Shown here piece after piece: positions 1 to 5,515 of a stretch of 7,551 nt of DNA (positions are counted from its first letter, which is position 1; each line of letters begins with the position of its first letter). The notes under the pieces are model-generated. The model was not told the DNA's origin, searched no databases, and worked only from the letters and a program-made list of their open reading frames with translations. Position numbers and translations under genes: made by a program. The stretch is from Planctomycetales bacterium (lineage in GTDB: Bacteria; Planctomycetota; Phycisphaerae; SM23-33), in assembly GCA_030631125.1 (NCBI GenBank), contig DAOVLS010000106.1:1-7551 (forward strand), written 5' to 3'.

Positions 1-389
1 ACGTCGAATTTCTTATAAGGCCAAAGGATGTCGGGCCAGGACTTGTCCGGCTTTCTGCCTCGTGTTTTTACCGACTCGACCACGAAGAGACTGACGTGCC
101 GCGAGTCTATCTTTCTTCCGGTCTGCTCGTCGATAAGGGCGGTCTTCCGCAATGTAACATCTTTGAGGCCCTTGTCCGGTGCGGCGACGAAGACCTGAAA
201 TGCTTCGTGCCCGTTCCTGGCAGCGGCGATTTCGACCTTTGTTCCTAATGCGGCGTAGCAGACCGACTCCCCCGGCGTCAGACGCTCCTTTGACCGGCCT
301 TCTTTTACCAGCGAGTTGGTCGCAGATGCATGGTATTGTTTTACAAGCCCCTTACCGCCTTCGCGCCGCTTCCGTGTTGCAGTTACCAT
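1..389 (-). CDS. N-terminal part of a GH123/DUF4091-like protein (runs off left edge)
   Basis: An open frame of 129 complete codons begins at an ATG (387-389) and continues past the left edge. An AAGGA Shine-Dalgarno (398-402) lies 8 nt upstream and fixes the start. The translation contains VEIAAARNGHEAFQVFVAAP, then LKDVTLRKTALID, a VSLFVVESV strand and SWPDILWPYKKFDV. This order (a 'laaarnE-esfQ' strand, a beta-rich stretch, then a 'PD-L-P-fdv' motif) is what I know from the N-terminal beta domain of GH123/DUF4091 proteins, where it precedes a TIM barrel. The catalytic barrel lies outside the window, so activity cannot be judged. The first 40 residues are basic and polar (MVTATRKRREGGKG...) with no hydrophobic segment, so I see no signal peptide, which is unusual for a polysaccharide-acting enzyme. 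It is transcribed divergently from the cyclodeaminase-like gene. The family call is moderately sure. Confidence 0.7.
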   Translation of the reverse strand, partial: MVTATRKRREGGKGLVKQYHASATNSLVKEGRSKERLTPGESVCYAALGTKVEIAAARNGHEAFQVFVAAPDKGLKDVTLRKTALIDEQTGRKIDSRHVSLFVVESVKTRGRKPDKSWPDILWPYKKFD

Positions 390-448
390 AATTCAATTCC
401 TTATTATAAAAAATCACTCGAAATAATGTACTATTCACAAACAGAGTA

Positions 449-477
449 TTAGCCTTTGAATATGGATGTGTTATATT
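449..477 (+). promoter_or_regulatory. Candidate promoter for the cyclodeaminase-isomerase pair
   Basis: A TATATT hexamer (472-477) matches the sigma-70 -10 consensus at five of six positions. It has a weak TTAGCC (449-454) 17 bp upstream. It lies 40 bp before the ATG at 518. The -35 is poor, so an activator may be needed or the call may be wrong. Confidence 0.3.
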
Positions 478-478
478 C
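458..478. repeat. Operator-like inverted repeat GAATAT-N9-ATATTC
   Basis: Perfect 6-bp arms (458-463 and 473-478) are separated by ggatgtgtt. The right arm overlaps the candidate -10 element at 472-477, so a bound dimer would cover the promoter. The spacing suits a dimeric helix-turn-helix regulator, but no regulator gene is visible in the window. Chance occurrence in AT-rich DNA is possible. Confidence 0.35.
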
Positions 479-517
479 CCGAATACGTTTTTCGCAAGGA
501 ATAAAAAGGACAACAAA

Positions 518-1495
518 ATGGAAATTCGGTATTTGAGCATGGCGGATGTCGAAAAACTAAACGTGTCAATGAAAGAGGTCCTGGAGGCCGTTGATAACGG
601 GTTCCGTCTTAAAGGGCTTGGCAAGACGGAGATGCCCCCGAAACCCGGCGTGCATCCGAGGGAAAATTGCTTCATCCACGCCATGCCGGCATATGTCCGC
701 GAGGTCGAATCCGCCGGCCTGAAATGGGTAAGCGGATTTCCCACGAATATCGAAAAGTCCCTGCCCTATATTACCGGCCTGCTGATCCTCAACGATCCGG
801 AGACGGGAATACCCATCGCGGTGATGGACTGCGCGTGGATAACGGCGATGCGCACCGGCGCAAGCGCGGGAATATCGGCCAAGTACCTCGCCCGCGCCGG
901 CAGCAGTGTCGCCGGGATAATCGGCTGCGGCGTCCAGGCGCGAACGAGCCTGATGGCGCTGGTCAAGACCCTCCCGGAACTGCAAGAGGTCCGATGCTAT
1001 GATTTGTACCCCCAAGCCACCAAAAGATTCATTGATGAGATGGGCGGGCGTTTCAACCAACTCAAGTTCACTGCCTGCGATAATCCCGCCGAGATGGCGA
1101 CCGGTTCGGACGTTATTGTTTCTGCGACTTCTATCCTCAAAGGCGCTAAGCCGCCGCTGGATGAAAGCATGTTCAACGAGGGCTGCCTGGCGGTCTCGCT
1201 CGACTATGATTCAGCCTGGGCCAGCGACGCGATGAAGGCTGCCGATAAGTTCGTCAGCGACGATATAAATCAACTGCTCAGCACCAAGGCCCACGGCGTC
1301 TTTTTCGGCGGAATACCGGACGAAATTTCCGCCGACCTCGGCGAACTCGCCGCCGGGCTCAAGCCCGGAAGAGAGAATGACACGGAACGCATCTTCTCAA
1401 TGAACATGGGCATCGCCGTCGATGACATGGTAACAGCCAAGGTGCTGTATCAGCGGGCAGGCGAGATGAATATCGGCGTAACGCTGCCTCTGTAA
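518..1495 (+). CDS. Ornithine cyclodeaminase/mu-crystallin family NAD(P)-dependent enzyme
   Basis: The 325 residues match the usual length of the ornithine cyclodeaminase/mu-crystallin family. Members include ornithine cyclodeaminase, alanine dehydrogenases of the archaeal type and ketimine reductases, all cytosolic and nicotinamide-dependent. Visible hallmarks are the substrate-side segment GLKWVSGFP with Lys69, the ITAMRTGA motif with Arg112, and the Rossmann loop GIIGCGVQAR (133-142). A SLDYD segment carries Asp229, and the C-terminal signature NMGIAVDDM spans 296-304. In the Pseudomonas putida enzyme the corresponding substrate and catalytic residues are Lys69, Arg112 and Asp228, so the active site looks intact. 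The ATG at 518 has AAGGA at 506-510. The isomerase-like gene follows after 42 bp on the same strand, suggesting an operon. The substrate cannot be assigned: family members act on ornithine, alanine, N-methyl amino acids or cyclic ketimines, so I give no symbol. Confidence 0.88.
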   Translation: MEIRYLSMADVEKLNVSMKEVLEAVDNGFRLKGLGKTEMPPKPGVHPRENCFIHAMPAYVREVESAGLKWVSGFPTNIEKSLPYITGLLILNDPETGIPIAVMDCAWITAMRTGASAGISAKYLARAGSSVAGIIGCGVQARTSLMALVKTLPELQEVRCYDLYPQATKRFIDEMGGRFNQLKFTACDNPAEMATGSDVIVSATSILKGAKPPLDESMFNEGCLAVSLDYDSAWASDAMKAADKFVSDDINQLLSTKAHGVFFGGIPDEISADLGELAAGLKPGRENDTERIFSMNMGIAVDDMVTAKVLYQRAGEMNIGVTLPL

Positions 1496-1537
1496 GTTTT
1501 TTCAGACGGGCGCCGTGGCCGCCTCCGGAGAACGGAT

Positions 1538-2359
1538 ATGACTTTTGGAATGTGGTCGAGTTTTTTTATTGAGTTGTCGCCGGAAGAGATGGTGCAGACC
1601 TTCGCGCAGAAGGGATGGCGCCGGCTGGAACTTTCCACCGAACACGCCGAGCGGCTCCTGAAGAGGCCGAACCCGTCCGCTACCGGGGAAGCCTTCAGGA
1701 AATTCGCCGACGATAACGGCGTCACCTTCCCACAAGGGCACCTCTGGCTGACCTGCGACATCGCCACCGACAACCAGGACGAGACAATCGAGACGCTCAG
1801 GCGATGGCTTGACCTGTTCGTCGCCGTCGGTATCGGTGCCGCCGTGCTGCATCCCGGCGGGTTCCAACTGACAGATCAGGGATGCGAACGTCAGAAGGTT
1901 CGGGAACTGAACCTGCGGGCTTTGAACGCACTGACGAACCACATCGACGGGACCGACCTGGTGATATGTCTGGAGAACATCCCCAAGACCGCACCTGAGG
2001 CAGAGGATTTATGCGCGATAATCCAGACCGTCGGTTCGGAGCAACTGGGGATATGCCTGGATACCGGGCATCTGAACCTCACCAGCGGTCGGCAGTCCGC
2101 CTTCATCCACCAGGCCGGTCCGCTCCTGAAGGCAATGCACCTTGCCGACAACGACGGCTCGGGCGATCAGCATCTCATGCCCTATGGGCTGGGAACAGTC
2201 CGCTGGGACGAGGTGTTTTGCGCGCTGAAGGAAATCGGCTACACCGGCCTGCTAAACTTCGAAATCCCCGGCGAGACCGAATGGGCACAATGCCCCCTCC
2301 CGATCCGCCTGGCGAAATTGGATTATCTCAAGGCGATTACGCCTTTGATGCTTGCGTAG
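1538..2359 (+). CDS. Sugar phosphate isomerase/epimerase-like TIM barrel protein
   Basis: This 273-residue protein belongs to the xylose-isomerase-like TIM barrel (AP endonuclease 2) superfamily. Barrel-strand landmarks appear in order: RRLELSTEH (28-36), AAVLHPGG with His105, LVICLENIP with Glu146, GICLDTGHLNL with Asp175 and His178, MHLADNDGSGDQH with His201, and LNFEIPGE with Glu242. The Glu, Asp/His, His, Glu set on successive strand ends is the usual divalent-metal site of sugar isomerases and epimerases in this superfamily. GGAG (1527-1530) lies 7 nt before the ATG. The gene sits 42 bp after the cyclodeaminase-like gene and is probably co-transcribed with it, so the two may serve one catabolic path, perhaps for an amino-sugar or imino compound. 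That is inference. A DNA-repair role (endonuclease IV) is unlikely because the protein lacks the longer nuclease metal-site set. Confidence 0.85.
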   Translation: MTFGMWSSFFIELSPEEMVQTFAQKGWRRLELSTEHAERLLKRPNPSATGEAFRKFADDNGVTFPQGHLWLTCDIATDNQDETIETLRRWLDLFVAVGIGAAVLHPGGFQLTDQGCERQKVRELNLRALNALTNHIDGTDLVICLENIPKTAPEAEDLCAIIQTVGSEQLGICLDTGHLNLTSGRQSAFIHQAGPLLKAMHLADNDGSGDQHLMPYGLGTVRWDEVFCALKEIGYTGLLNFEIPGETEWAQCPLPIRLAKLDYLKAITPLMLA

Positions 2360-2421
2360 GATAAGTGCGAGTTCCCAAGAGACGAGGTCCGGGTTTTTAT
2401 TGCTGCGGCGCCCTGCAATGC

Positions 2422-2625
2422 CTACGTCAATTCTGCCTTGAGCGGTTTCTGCTTTTGATGTTGAGACACGCCGATGACTGAAAACCCCAGGATATTTCCC
2501 TCTTCATCTACTCGCTCCATAACAGCATCGTTGTTGGTTTCGCGCATAAATCCGGGTTTTTCGGAGAAAAGGACTTCCAGGTAATCGGCTTCGCCGTCAT
2601 ACCAAACTTTTATGGATTGGACCAT
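2422..2625 (-). CDS. DUF2283 family small protein, candidate antitoxin
   Basis: The 67 residues fit the DUF2283 family. They contain the YDGEADYLEV motif (9-18), a central acidic-polar loop, and VDEEGNILGFSVIGVS (39-54), which corresponds to the family's 'D-eG-i-GieI-aS' block. The family is small and cytosolic, with poorly known function; genomically it often pairs with small RelE/BECR-like or DUF4258-like proteins. The ATG at 2625 has a strong AAGGAG (2633-2638) 7 nt upstream, lying inside the 3' end of the preceding gene. The two frames overlap by 16 bp. This suggests coupled or independently strong translation, as for an antitoxin that must outnumber its toxin. The C-terminal tail (QHQKQKPLKAELT) is basic and probably flexible. 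I see no DNA-binding domain. The antitoxin role is inferred from context. Confidence 0.75.
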   Translation of the reverse strand: MVQSIKVWYDGEADYLEVLFSEKPGFMRETNNDAVMERVDEEGNILGFSVIGVSQHQKQKPLKAELT

Positions 2626-2921
2626 AACAGGTCTCCTTGCTTGACCGTATCCGTCAAGTATGCCGTGATTATGAAAGCGTCATCGTCCATGTATTTTACC
2701 ACAACGCACAGCCATTTGTCCCCGACAATCGTTTCACGATAATATCGGTAACAGAGGGCAACGCTTTCATCCGTCCGGGACTGAATGACCTTCTGCGGAG
2801 CTTGCAGCGTAGCCTCCACTTCCGATTCCAGGTCGGTCATCTCCGGATGTGCAAGAATATGCCTTAACCGCTCATCGGTCAGGCGGACGGCACGCCCACT
2901 GTAATCCATCATGACCTTCAT
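2610..2921 (-). CDS. BECR-fold nuclease-like small protein (PBECR2-like), candidate toxin
   Basis: This 103-residue protein contains LTDERLRHILAHPEM (14-28), VEATLQAPQKVIQS (35-48), CYRYYRE (57-63), KWLCVVVKY (69-77) and FIITAYLTDTVKQGDLLW (83-100). This series (a helix with 'H-HPE', a 'l--P--V--s' turn, a 'YYr' strand, a 'vVVK' strand, then 'iiTAYlTd') resembles proteins annotated as Barnase-EndoU-ColicinE5/D-RelE-like nucleases. Candidate functional residues are His21, His25, Glu27, Arg59, Arg62, Lys76 and Thr86. If active it would be a cytosolic RNase, with its neighbour DUF2283 as partner. The start is uncertain: the ATG at 2921 has no Shine-Dalgarno at proper distance, whereas the ATG at 2909 has GAAGG 5 nt upstream and would drop the first four residues. 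It could instead be a non-toxic domain of unknown function. Confidence 0.65.
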   Translation of the reverse strand: MKVMMDYSGRAVRLTDERLRHILAHPEMTDLESEVEATLQAPQKVIQSRTDESVALCYRYYRETIVGDKWLCVVVKYMDDDAFIITAYLTDTVKQGDLLWSNP

Positions 2922-2931
2922 AGAAGCACAT
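2872..2931 (-). CDS. Possible 19-codon upstream ORF overlapping the toxin-like start
   Basis: An ATG at 2931 lies 6 nt after the best Shine-Dalgarno of the region (GGAGG, 2938-2942). It opens a 19-residue frame, MCFYEGHDGLQWACRPPDR, that ends at TGA (2872-2874) inside the toxin-like gene in another frame. The toxin-like ATG at 2921 is 16 nt from the same GGAGG, too far for efficient use. The small ORF may be a translated leader that lowers toxin synthesis, or chance. No homology is recognised. Confidence 0.2.
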   Translation of the reverse strand: MCFYEGHDGLQWACRPPDR

Positions 2932-2958
2932 CTTATACCTCCGTCGCATTTTCTACAA

Positions 2959-2975
2959 TAGCGTTTTTCTCGCTA
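2959..2975. repeat. Inverted repeat TAGCG-N7-CGCTA upstream of the toxin-antitoxin-like pair
   Basis: Perfect 5-bp arms (2959-2963 and 2971-2975) flank tttttct. On the minus strand the dyad overlaps a weak -10-like TATTGT (2955-2960), just upstream of GGAGG. It could be an autoregulatory operator of the toxin-antitoxin-like pair or a small hairpin in the leader. The GTTTTTCT in its spacer recurs at 2989-2996. Confidence 0.3.
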
Positions 2976-3025
2976 CCCTTCCGGAGAGGTTTTTCTTTGC
3001 TCTCGTTTTAGACCCATTGAATCGC

Positions 3026-3031
3026 TATATT
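3026..3031 (+). promoter_or_regulatory. -10-like TATATT close to the lpxB start
   Basis: TATATT lies 10 nt before the lpxB ATG. Usual spacing would put the transcript start within a few bases of the ATG, giving a nearly leaderless mRNA. That would fit the absence of a Shine-Dalgarno. The region 17 bp upstream (tcgttt) is a poor -35, so support is weak. Confidence 0.25.
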
Positions 3032-3041
3032 CTAACAAGCA

Positions 3042-4175
3042 ATGAGTAACGGCCCGACAATTTTCATTACCGCAGCCGAGGCCAGCGGCGATGCACATGC
3101 CGCCGGGTTAATCGGCGCGCTCCGCCGCAGATTGCCCGACGCCCGCTTCGTCGGCGTCGGCGGGCCTGCGATGGCGTCGGCGGGGTGCGAACTTATCGCC
3201 GAACCCGTTCGCAAAGCGGCTATGACCACAGGGGCGTTCGCGCATCTTGGATATTTTTACAAACTCATCCGTCAGGTCAGGCGGGCGATGGGCGAGATTC
3301 GCCCGGACGTCCACGTACCGGTGGATTCGCCCGCGTTGAACTGGCACCTCGCCAAGGCCGCCCGAAAGCGGGGAATCCCCGTAGCCTACTACATCGCACC
3401 GCAAACATGGGCATGGGCGCCGTGGCGAGTGCGAAAATTACGCAAACTCACCGACGCCGTCGCCTGCATCCTGCCTTTCGAGGAAGACTACTTCGGCAAA
3501 CGCGGCGTCAACGTCCATTACGTCGGGCATCCGCTCTTCGACGATCTGCCCGACGCCGAGCCGCCGGACCTTACCGCAGCAGCGGCGAGCGGACAGTGGC
3601 GAATCGCACTGCTTCCGGGAAGCAGGGAATCGGAAATAAAGCACCACGCCGGCGCCTTGGCGACGGTTATGGACGGCCTGGCCCGGCGCTACCCGAAAGC
3701 CCGCTTTACCTTCACCGCAATCAACGACGAAGCCGCCGATACAATCCGCAAATCAACGGGCAGGGACGATCTGCCCATCGAGATCGGCAATACATCGGAG
3801 GTCTTGAAGCGATCGCATTTCGCAATTACTGCCAGCGGAACGGTAACGCTTCAGGTCGCCCACTTCGGCGTACCGATGGTTATTTTTTATCGCGTCGGCA
3901 AGTGGCCTTGGCGAATTCTCGGACGATGGTTAATCCGCACGCCGCACCTCTCGCTGGTGAACATCCTTGCCGGTGAGACGCTCGTGCCGGAACTGATGCC
4001 CTGGTTCGGCGATGCCGACGAAATCCTACGATGCGCCGAGAAAATGATGGAAGACGTTACGGGCCTGGAAAAATTGCAGCGGGATTTGACGGAACTCGTC
4101 GCTCCGCTGCGTGTCCAACCCCCTGACAGCGCCGCCGACAATGCCGCCAAAGTCGTACTCGGCGTGATGCGGTGA
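3042..4175 (+). CDS. lpxB: Lipid-A-disaccharide synthase LpxB
   Basis: LpxB (GT19 glycosyltransferase) joins UDP-2,3-diacylglucosamine to lipid X, giving the tetraacyl disaccharide of lipid A at the inner face of the cytoplasmic membrane. The 377 residues are of normal length. Visible family blocks are AAEASGDAHAAGL (11-23), GVGGPAMASAG (38-48), VPVDSPALNWHLAKAARKRG with Asp95 and Asn100, VAYYIAPQTWAWAPWR (114-129), ILPFEEDYF (143-151) and VGHPLFDDLP (161-170). Later blocks are LLPGSRESEIK (190-200), TASGTVTLQVAHFGVPMVIFYR (263-284) and LVNILAG with VPEL (305-318). The basic, tryptophan-rich KWPWRILGRWLIR (287-299) could help membrane contact. An in-frame TAA at 3033-3035 rules out a longer start. 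There is no Shine-Dalgarno before the ATG, unlike the neighbouring genes. No other lipid A genes are visible, so it is probably transcribed alone. Confidence 0.96.
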   Translation: MSNGPTIFITAAEASGDAHAAGLIGALRRRLPDARFVGVGGPAMASAGCELIAEPVRKAAMTTGAFAHLGYFYKLIRQVRRAMGEIRPDVHVPVDSPALNWHLAKAARKRGIPVAYYIAPQTWAWAPWRVRKLRKLTDAVACILPFEEDYFGKRGVNVHYVGHPLFDDLPDAEPPDLTAAAASGQWRIALLPGSRESEIKHHAGALATVMDGLARRYPKARFTFTAINDEAADTIRKSTGRDDLPIEIGNTSEVLKRSHFAITASGTVTLQVAHFGVPMVIFYRVGKWPWRILGRWLIRTPHLSLVNILAGETLVPELMPWFGDADEILRCAEKMMEDVTGLEKLQRDLTELVAPLRVQPPDSAADNAAKVVLGVMR

Positions 4176-4194
4176 TTCGCCGGCGCAAAAAGAA

Positions 4195-4232
4195 GAGGGT
4201 CGATAGAATCCTCGCCATTCCAATCGACCCTC
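4195..4232 (-). terminator. Terminator-like hairpin after lpxB, T-rich tail on the minus strand
   Basis: Perfect 10-bp arms GAGGGTCGAT (4195-4204) and ATCGACCCTC (4223-4232) enclose an 18-nt loop. The stem begins 20 bp after the lpxB stop. On the minus strand it is followed by TTCTTTTTG, so it could end transcripts arriving from hisF before they run antisense into lpxB. On the plus strand no T run follows, so its use by lpxB is doubtful. The loop is longer than usual for an intrinsic terminator. Confidence 0.45.
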
Positions 4233-4364
4233 ATTCAGGCTCCAAGACCGGAGACGACGGCCTCGGAACATCCTCGACGCCACAAGCGCCGAAGTTCCAG
4301 TATCTGTCTCAACCCTTCGTTTTCTCCGCGCTCCTCGGCCCAACTTAACGAGCCGACAAGCCCA

Positions 4365-4391
4365 GCCGGGAGACTGAGCAAATCTCCCGGC
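4365..4391. repeat. Perfect 9-bp hairpin with 9-nt loop
   Basis: The arms GCCGGGAGA (4365-4373) and TCTCCCGGC (4383-4391) flank ctgagcaaa. The structure should be very stable in RNA or single-stranded DNA. Neither strand has a T run after it, so it is not a standard terminator. It could be an mRNA-end stabiliser, a protein site, or part of a dispersed repeat. Confidence 0.5.
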
Positions 4392-4545
4392 CAGACTACC
4401 ACTACCAAAACAAAAGGCACCTCAAAAACTCTTTTCTGATTCCCTCACCCCTCCATAATGCAGCAGGCGTGCCAAAGATGCCCTCCCGGCGAGATTGTTT
4501 TATAAGCGGTTGCAATCACAGGTGTTACAAAAATAGCCCCGAAAT

Positions 4546-4620
4546 GAGATCGCCCCTGAAATCAATCAATAGTGGAATATTACCCACTTGCGGGGAGATC
4601 GCAACGAGGAATATCACCCA
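4546..4620. repeat. Two copies of a composite motif GAGATCGC ... GGAATAT(T/C)ACCCA
   Basis: GAGATCGC occurs at 4546-4553 and 4595-4602. Each copy is followed by a 13-bp element differing at one base: GGAATATTACCCA (4574-4586) and GGAATATCACCCA (4608-4620). The gap within a copy is 20 bp in the first and 5 bp in the second. Conservation of both parts with a changed gap suggests paired binding sites or a decayed tandem duplication. No function is known to me. Confidence 0.45.
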
Positions 4621-4646
4621 TCCCCCACACCCACAAGAAACCGAAG

Positions 4647-4686
4647 AAACCGAAACGATTTCCCGGTTTTGACGGCTTTTTTCTTC
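4647..4686 (+). terminator. Terminator-like stem with T tract, plus strand
   Basis: AAACCG (4647-4652) pairs with CGGTTT (4664-4669). Inside it AAA (4653-4655) can pair with TTT (4659-4661), leaving a 3-nt loop and a 2-nt bulge. Seven bases after the stem a run of six T begins, followed by further T-rich sequence. On the plus strand it could stop transcripts from the lpxB side before hisF. The gap between stem and T run is longer than usual. Confidence 0.35.
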
Positions 4687-4713
4687 CTTTTTCGGTAGGC
4701 CTACAGGCAGGCT

Positions 4714-5478
4714 CTACAATTGGACCGGGATTCCTTTTTCGGCGAGGTGCTGCTTCATCTGTGCGATGGTGAACTTGCCGAAGTGGGCTATTGAGGCGAC
4801 CAGAACGGCGTCGGCGTGACCTTCGAGAATGGCCGCCGAAAGGTGCTCCAGTTCACCGGCGCCGCCGGAGGCGATTACCGGTACGGAGACCGCATCGGCG
4901 ATCGCGCGGGTCATTGGAATATCGTAACCGGCCTGCGTACCGTCGGCGTCCATGCTGGTCGGGAGGATGGCTCCCGCCCCGAGCGCAACGACCTTCTCGG
5001 CCCACTCCACGGCGTCGATACCCGTCGGCTCCCGCCCGCCGCGGACCATCACCTCAAAGCCAGAAGGCAGCGAGTCGTTCTTTCGCGTGTCGATGGCGAC
5101 GGTGATTCGTTCGCTGCCAAACTTCTCGGCTGCTTCCTTGATGAGGTCGGGGTTGCGGACGGCGGCGGTGTTGATCGAGACCTTGGCGGCCCCGACGTCG
5201 AACAATCGCTGCATATCGTCGGTGCTTCCAATCCCGCCGCCGACGGTCAGCGGGACGGAGATTCCATCAGCCGTTCGCTTGACGGCTTCGGCCATGGTCT
5301 TTCGCCCTTCGACGGTGGCGGTAATGTCGAGGAAGACCAGTTCGTCTGCCCCGGCGGCGCTGTAAGCGGTTGCCGCCTCGGCAGGGTCGCCGACTTCCTT
5401 AAGTTCCACAAAATGCACGCCCTTGACAAGCCGGCCGTCCTTGACGTCCAGGCACGGTACAATCTTCTTGTAATCCAT
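4714..5478 (-). CDS. hisF: Imidazole glycerol phosphate synthase subunit HisF
   Basis: HisF is the cyclase subunit of the HisH-HisF glutamine amidotransferase in histidine biosynthesis. It uses ammonia from HisH to turn PRFAR into imidazole glycerol phosphate and AICAR in the cytosol. From the ATG at 5478 the protein has 254 residues, the normal size. That numbering puts the two catalytic aspartates at the canonical Asp11 (PCLDVKDG) and Asp130 (VAIDTRKN). Phosphate-binding loops are visible as LTVGGGIGS (77-85) and [10 protein letters not shown] (201-210). The [12 protein letters not shown] loop (175-186) matches the family apart from common variation. AAGGA (5486-5490) is 7 nt before this ATG, so I reject the longer TTG start at 5499. 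No hisH or other his gene is visible, so the gene is detached from a his operon here. The upstream spacer holds a dense inverted-repeat cluster. Confidence 0.96.
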   Translation of the reverse strand: MDYKKIVPCLDVKDGRLVKGVHFVELKEVGDPAEAATAYSAAGADELVFLDITATVEGRKTMAEAVKRTADGISVPLTVGGGIGSTDDMQRLFDVGAAKVSINTAAVRNPDLIKEAAEKFGSERITVAIDTRKNDSLPSGFEVMVRGGREPTGIDAVEWAEKVVALGAGAILPTSMDADGTQAGYDIPMTRAIADAVSVPVIASGGAGELEHLSAAILEGHADAVLVASIAHFGKFTIAQMKQHLAEKGIPVQL

Positions 5479-5515
5479 GATTTCTTCCTTAAATTTCAAA
5501 CTGACCGATTTTGTG

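Larger units (their letters stand above)
390..517. promoter_or_regulatory. Divergent AT-rich intergenic regulatory region
   Basis: This 128-bp spacer between two divergent genes is much richer in A+T than its flanks, as expected for a shared promoter region. Each side ends in an AAGGA Shine-Dalgarno (398-402 for the minus gene, 506-510 for the plus gene). A dyad at 458-478 is listed separately. I see no convincing -35 for the minus-strand gene. Confidence 0.5.
4176..4713. other. Non-coding 538-bp stretch between convergent lpxB and hisF
   Basis: I find no credible gene here on either strand. It contains two perfect hairpin-forming repeats (4195-4232 and 4365-4391), a twice-repeated composite motif (4546-4620), and a terminator-like stem with a T tract (4647-4686), each listed separately. 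The left half is GC-rich and the right half (from about 4430) richer in A+T, so the stretch may be composite. It is long for a convergent spacer in this window. No tRNA or rRNA fold was apparent by eye. Confidence 0.6.

Noticed and set aside
403..408. Perfect TATAAT on the minus strand upstream of the GH123-like gene
   Set aside because: A transcript from it would begin at about 396, between the Shine-Dalgarno and the ATG, and no -35 lies 16-18 bp upstream.
352..744. 130-residue minus-strand ORF
   Set aside because: It covers the AT-rich promoter spacer and the start of the clear cyclodeaminase-like gene, and no family features are visible. It also overlaps the GH123-like start in another frame.
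2360..2421. Possible terminator between the isomerase-like and DUF2283 genes
   Set aside because: The stem around 2400-2418 (TTGC/GCAA with a mismatched interior) is weak and no T run follows on the proper side.
3185..3976. 263-residue plus-strand ORF
   Set aside because: It is an alternative frame inside lpxB. Its arginine-rich composition is typical of GC-skewed shadow frames.
4235..4420. 61-residue minus-strand ORF with a hydrophobic start
   Set aside because: It has a GTG start with no good Shine-Dalgarno, and the perfect hairpin at 4365-4391 falls inside it. It shows no recognisable family and is more likely non-coding.
4469..4672. 67-residue plus-strand ORF
   Set aside because: It has a GTG start, no ribosome site and low-complexity composition at the end, and it covers the direct repeats and the terminator-like stem.
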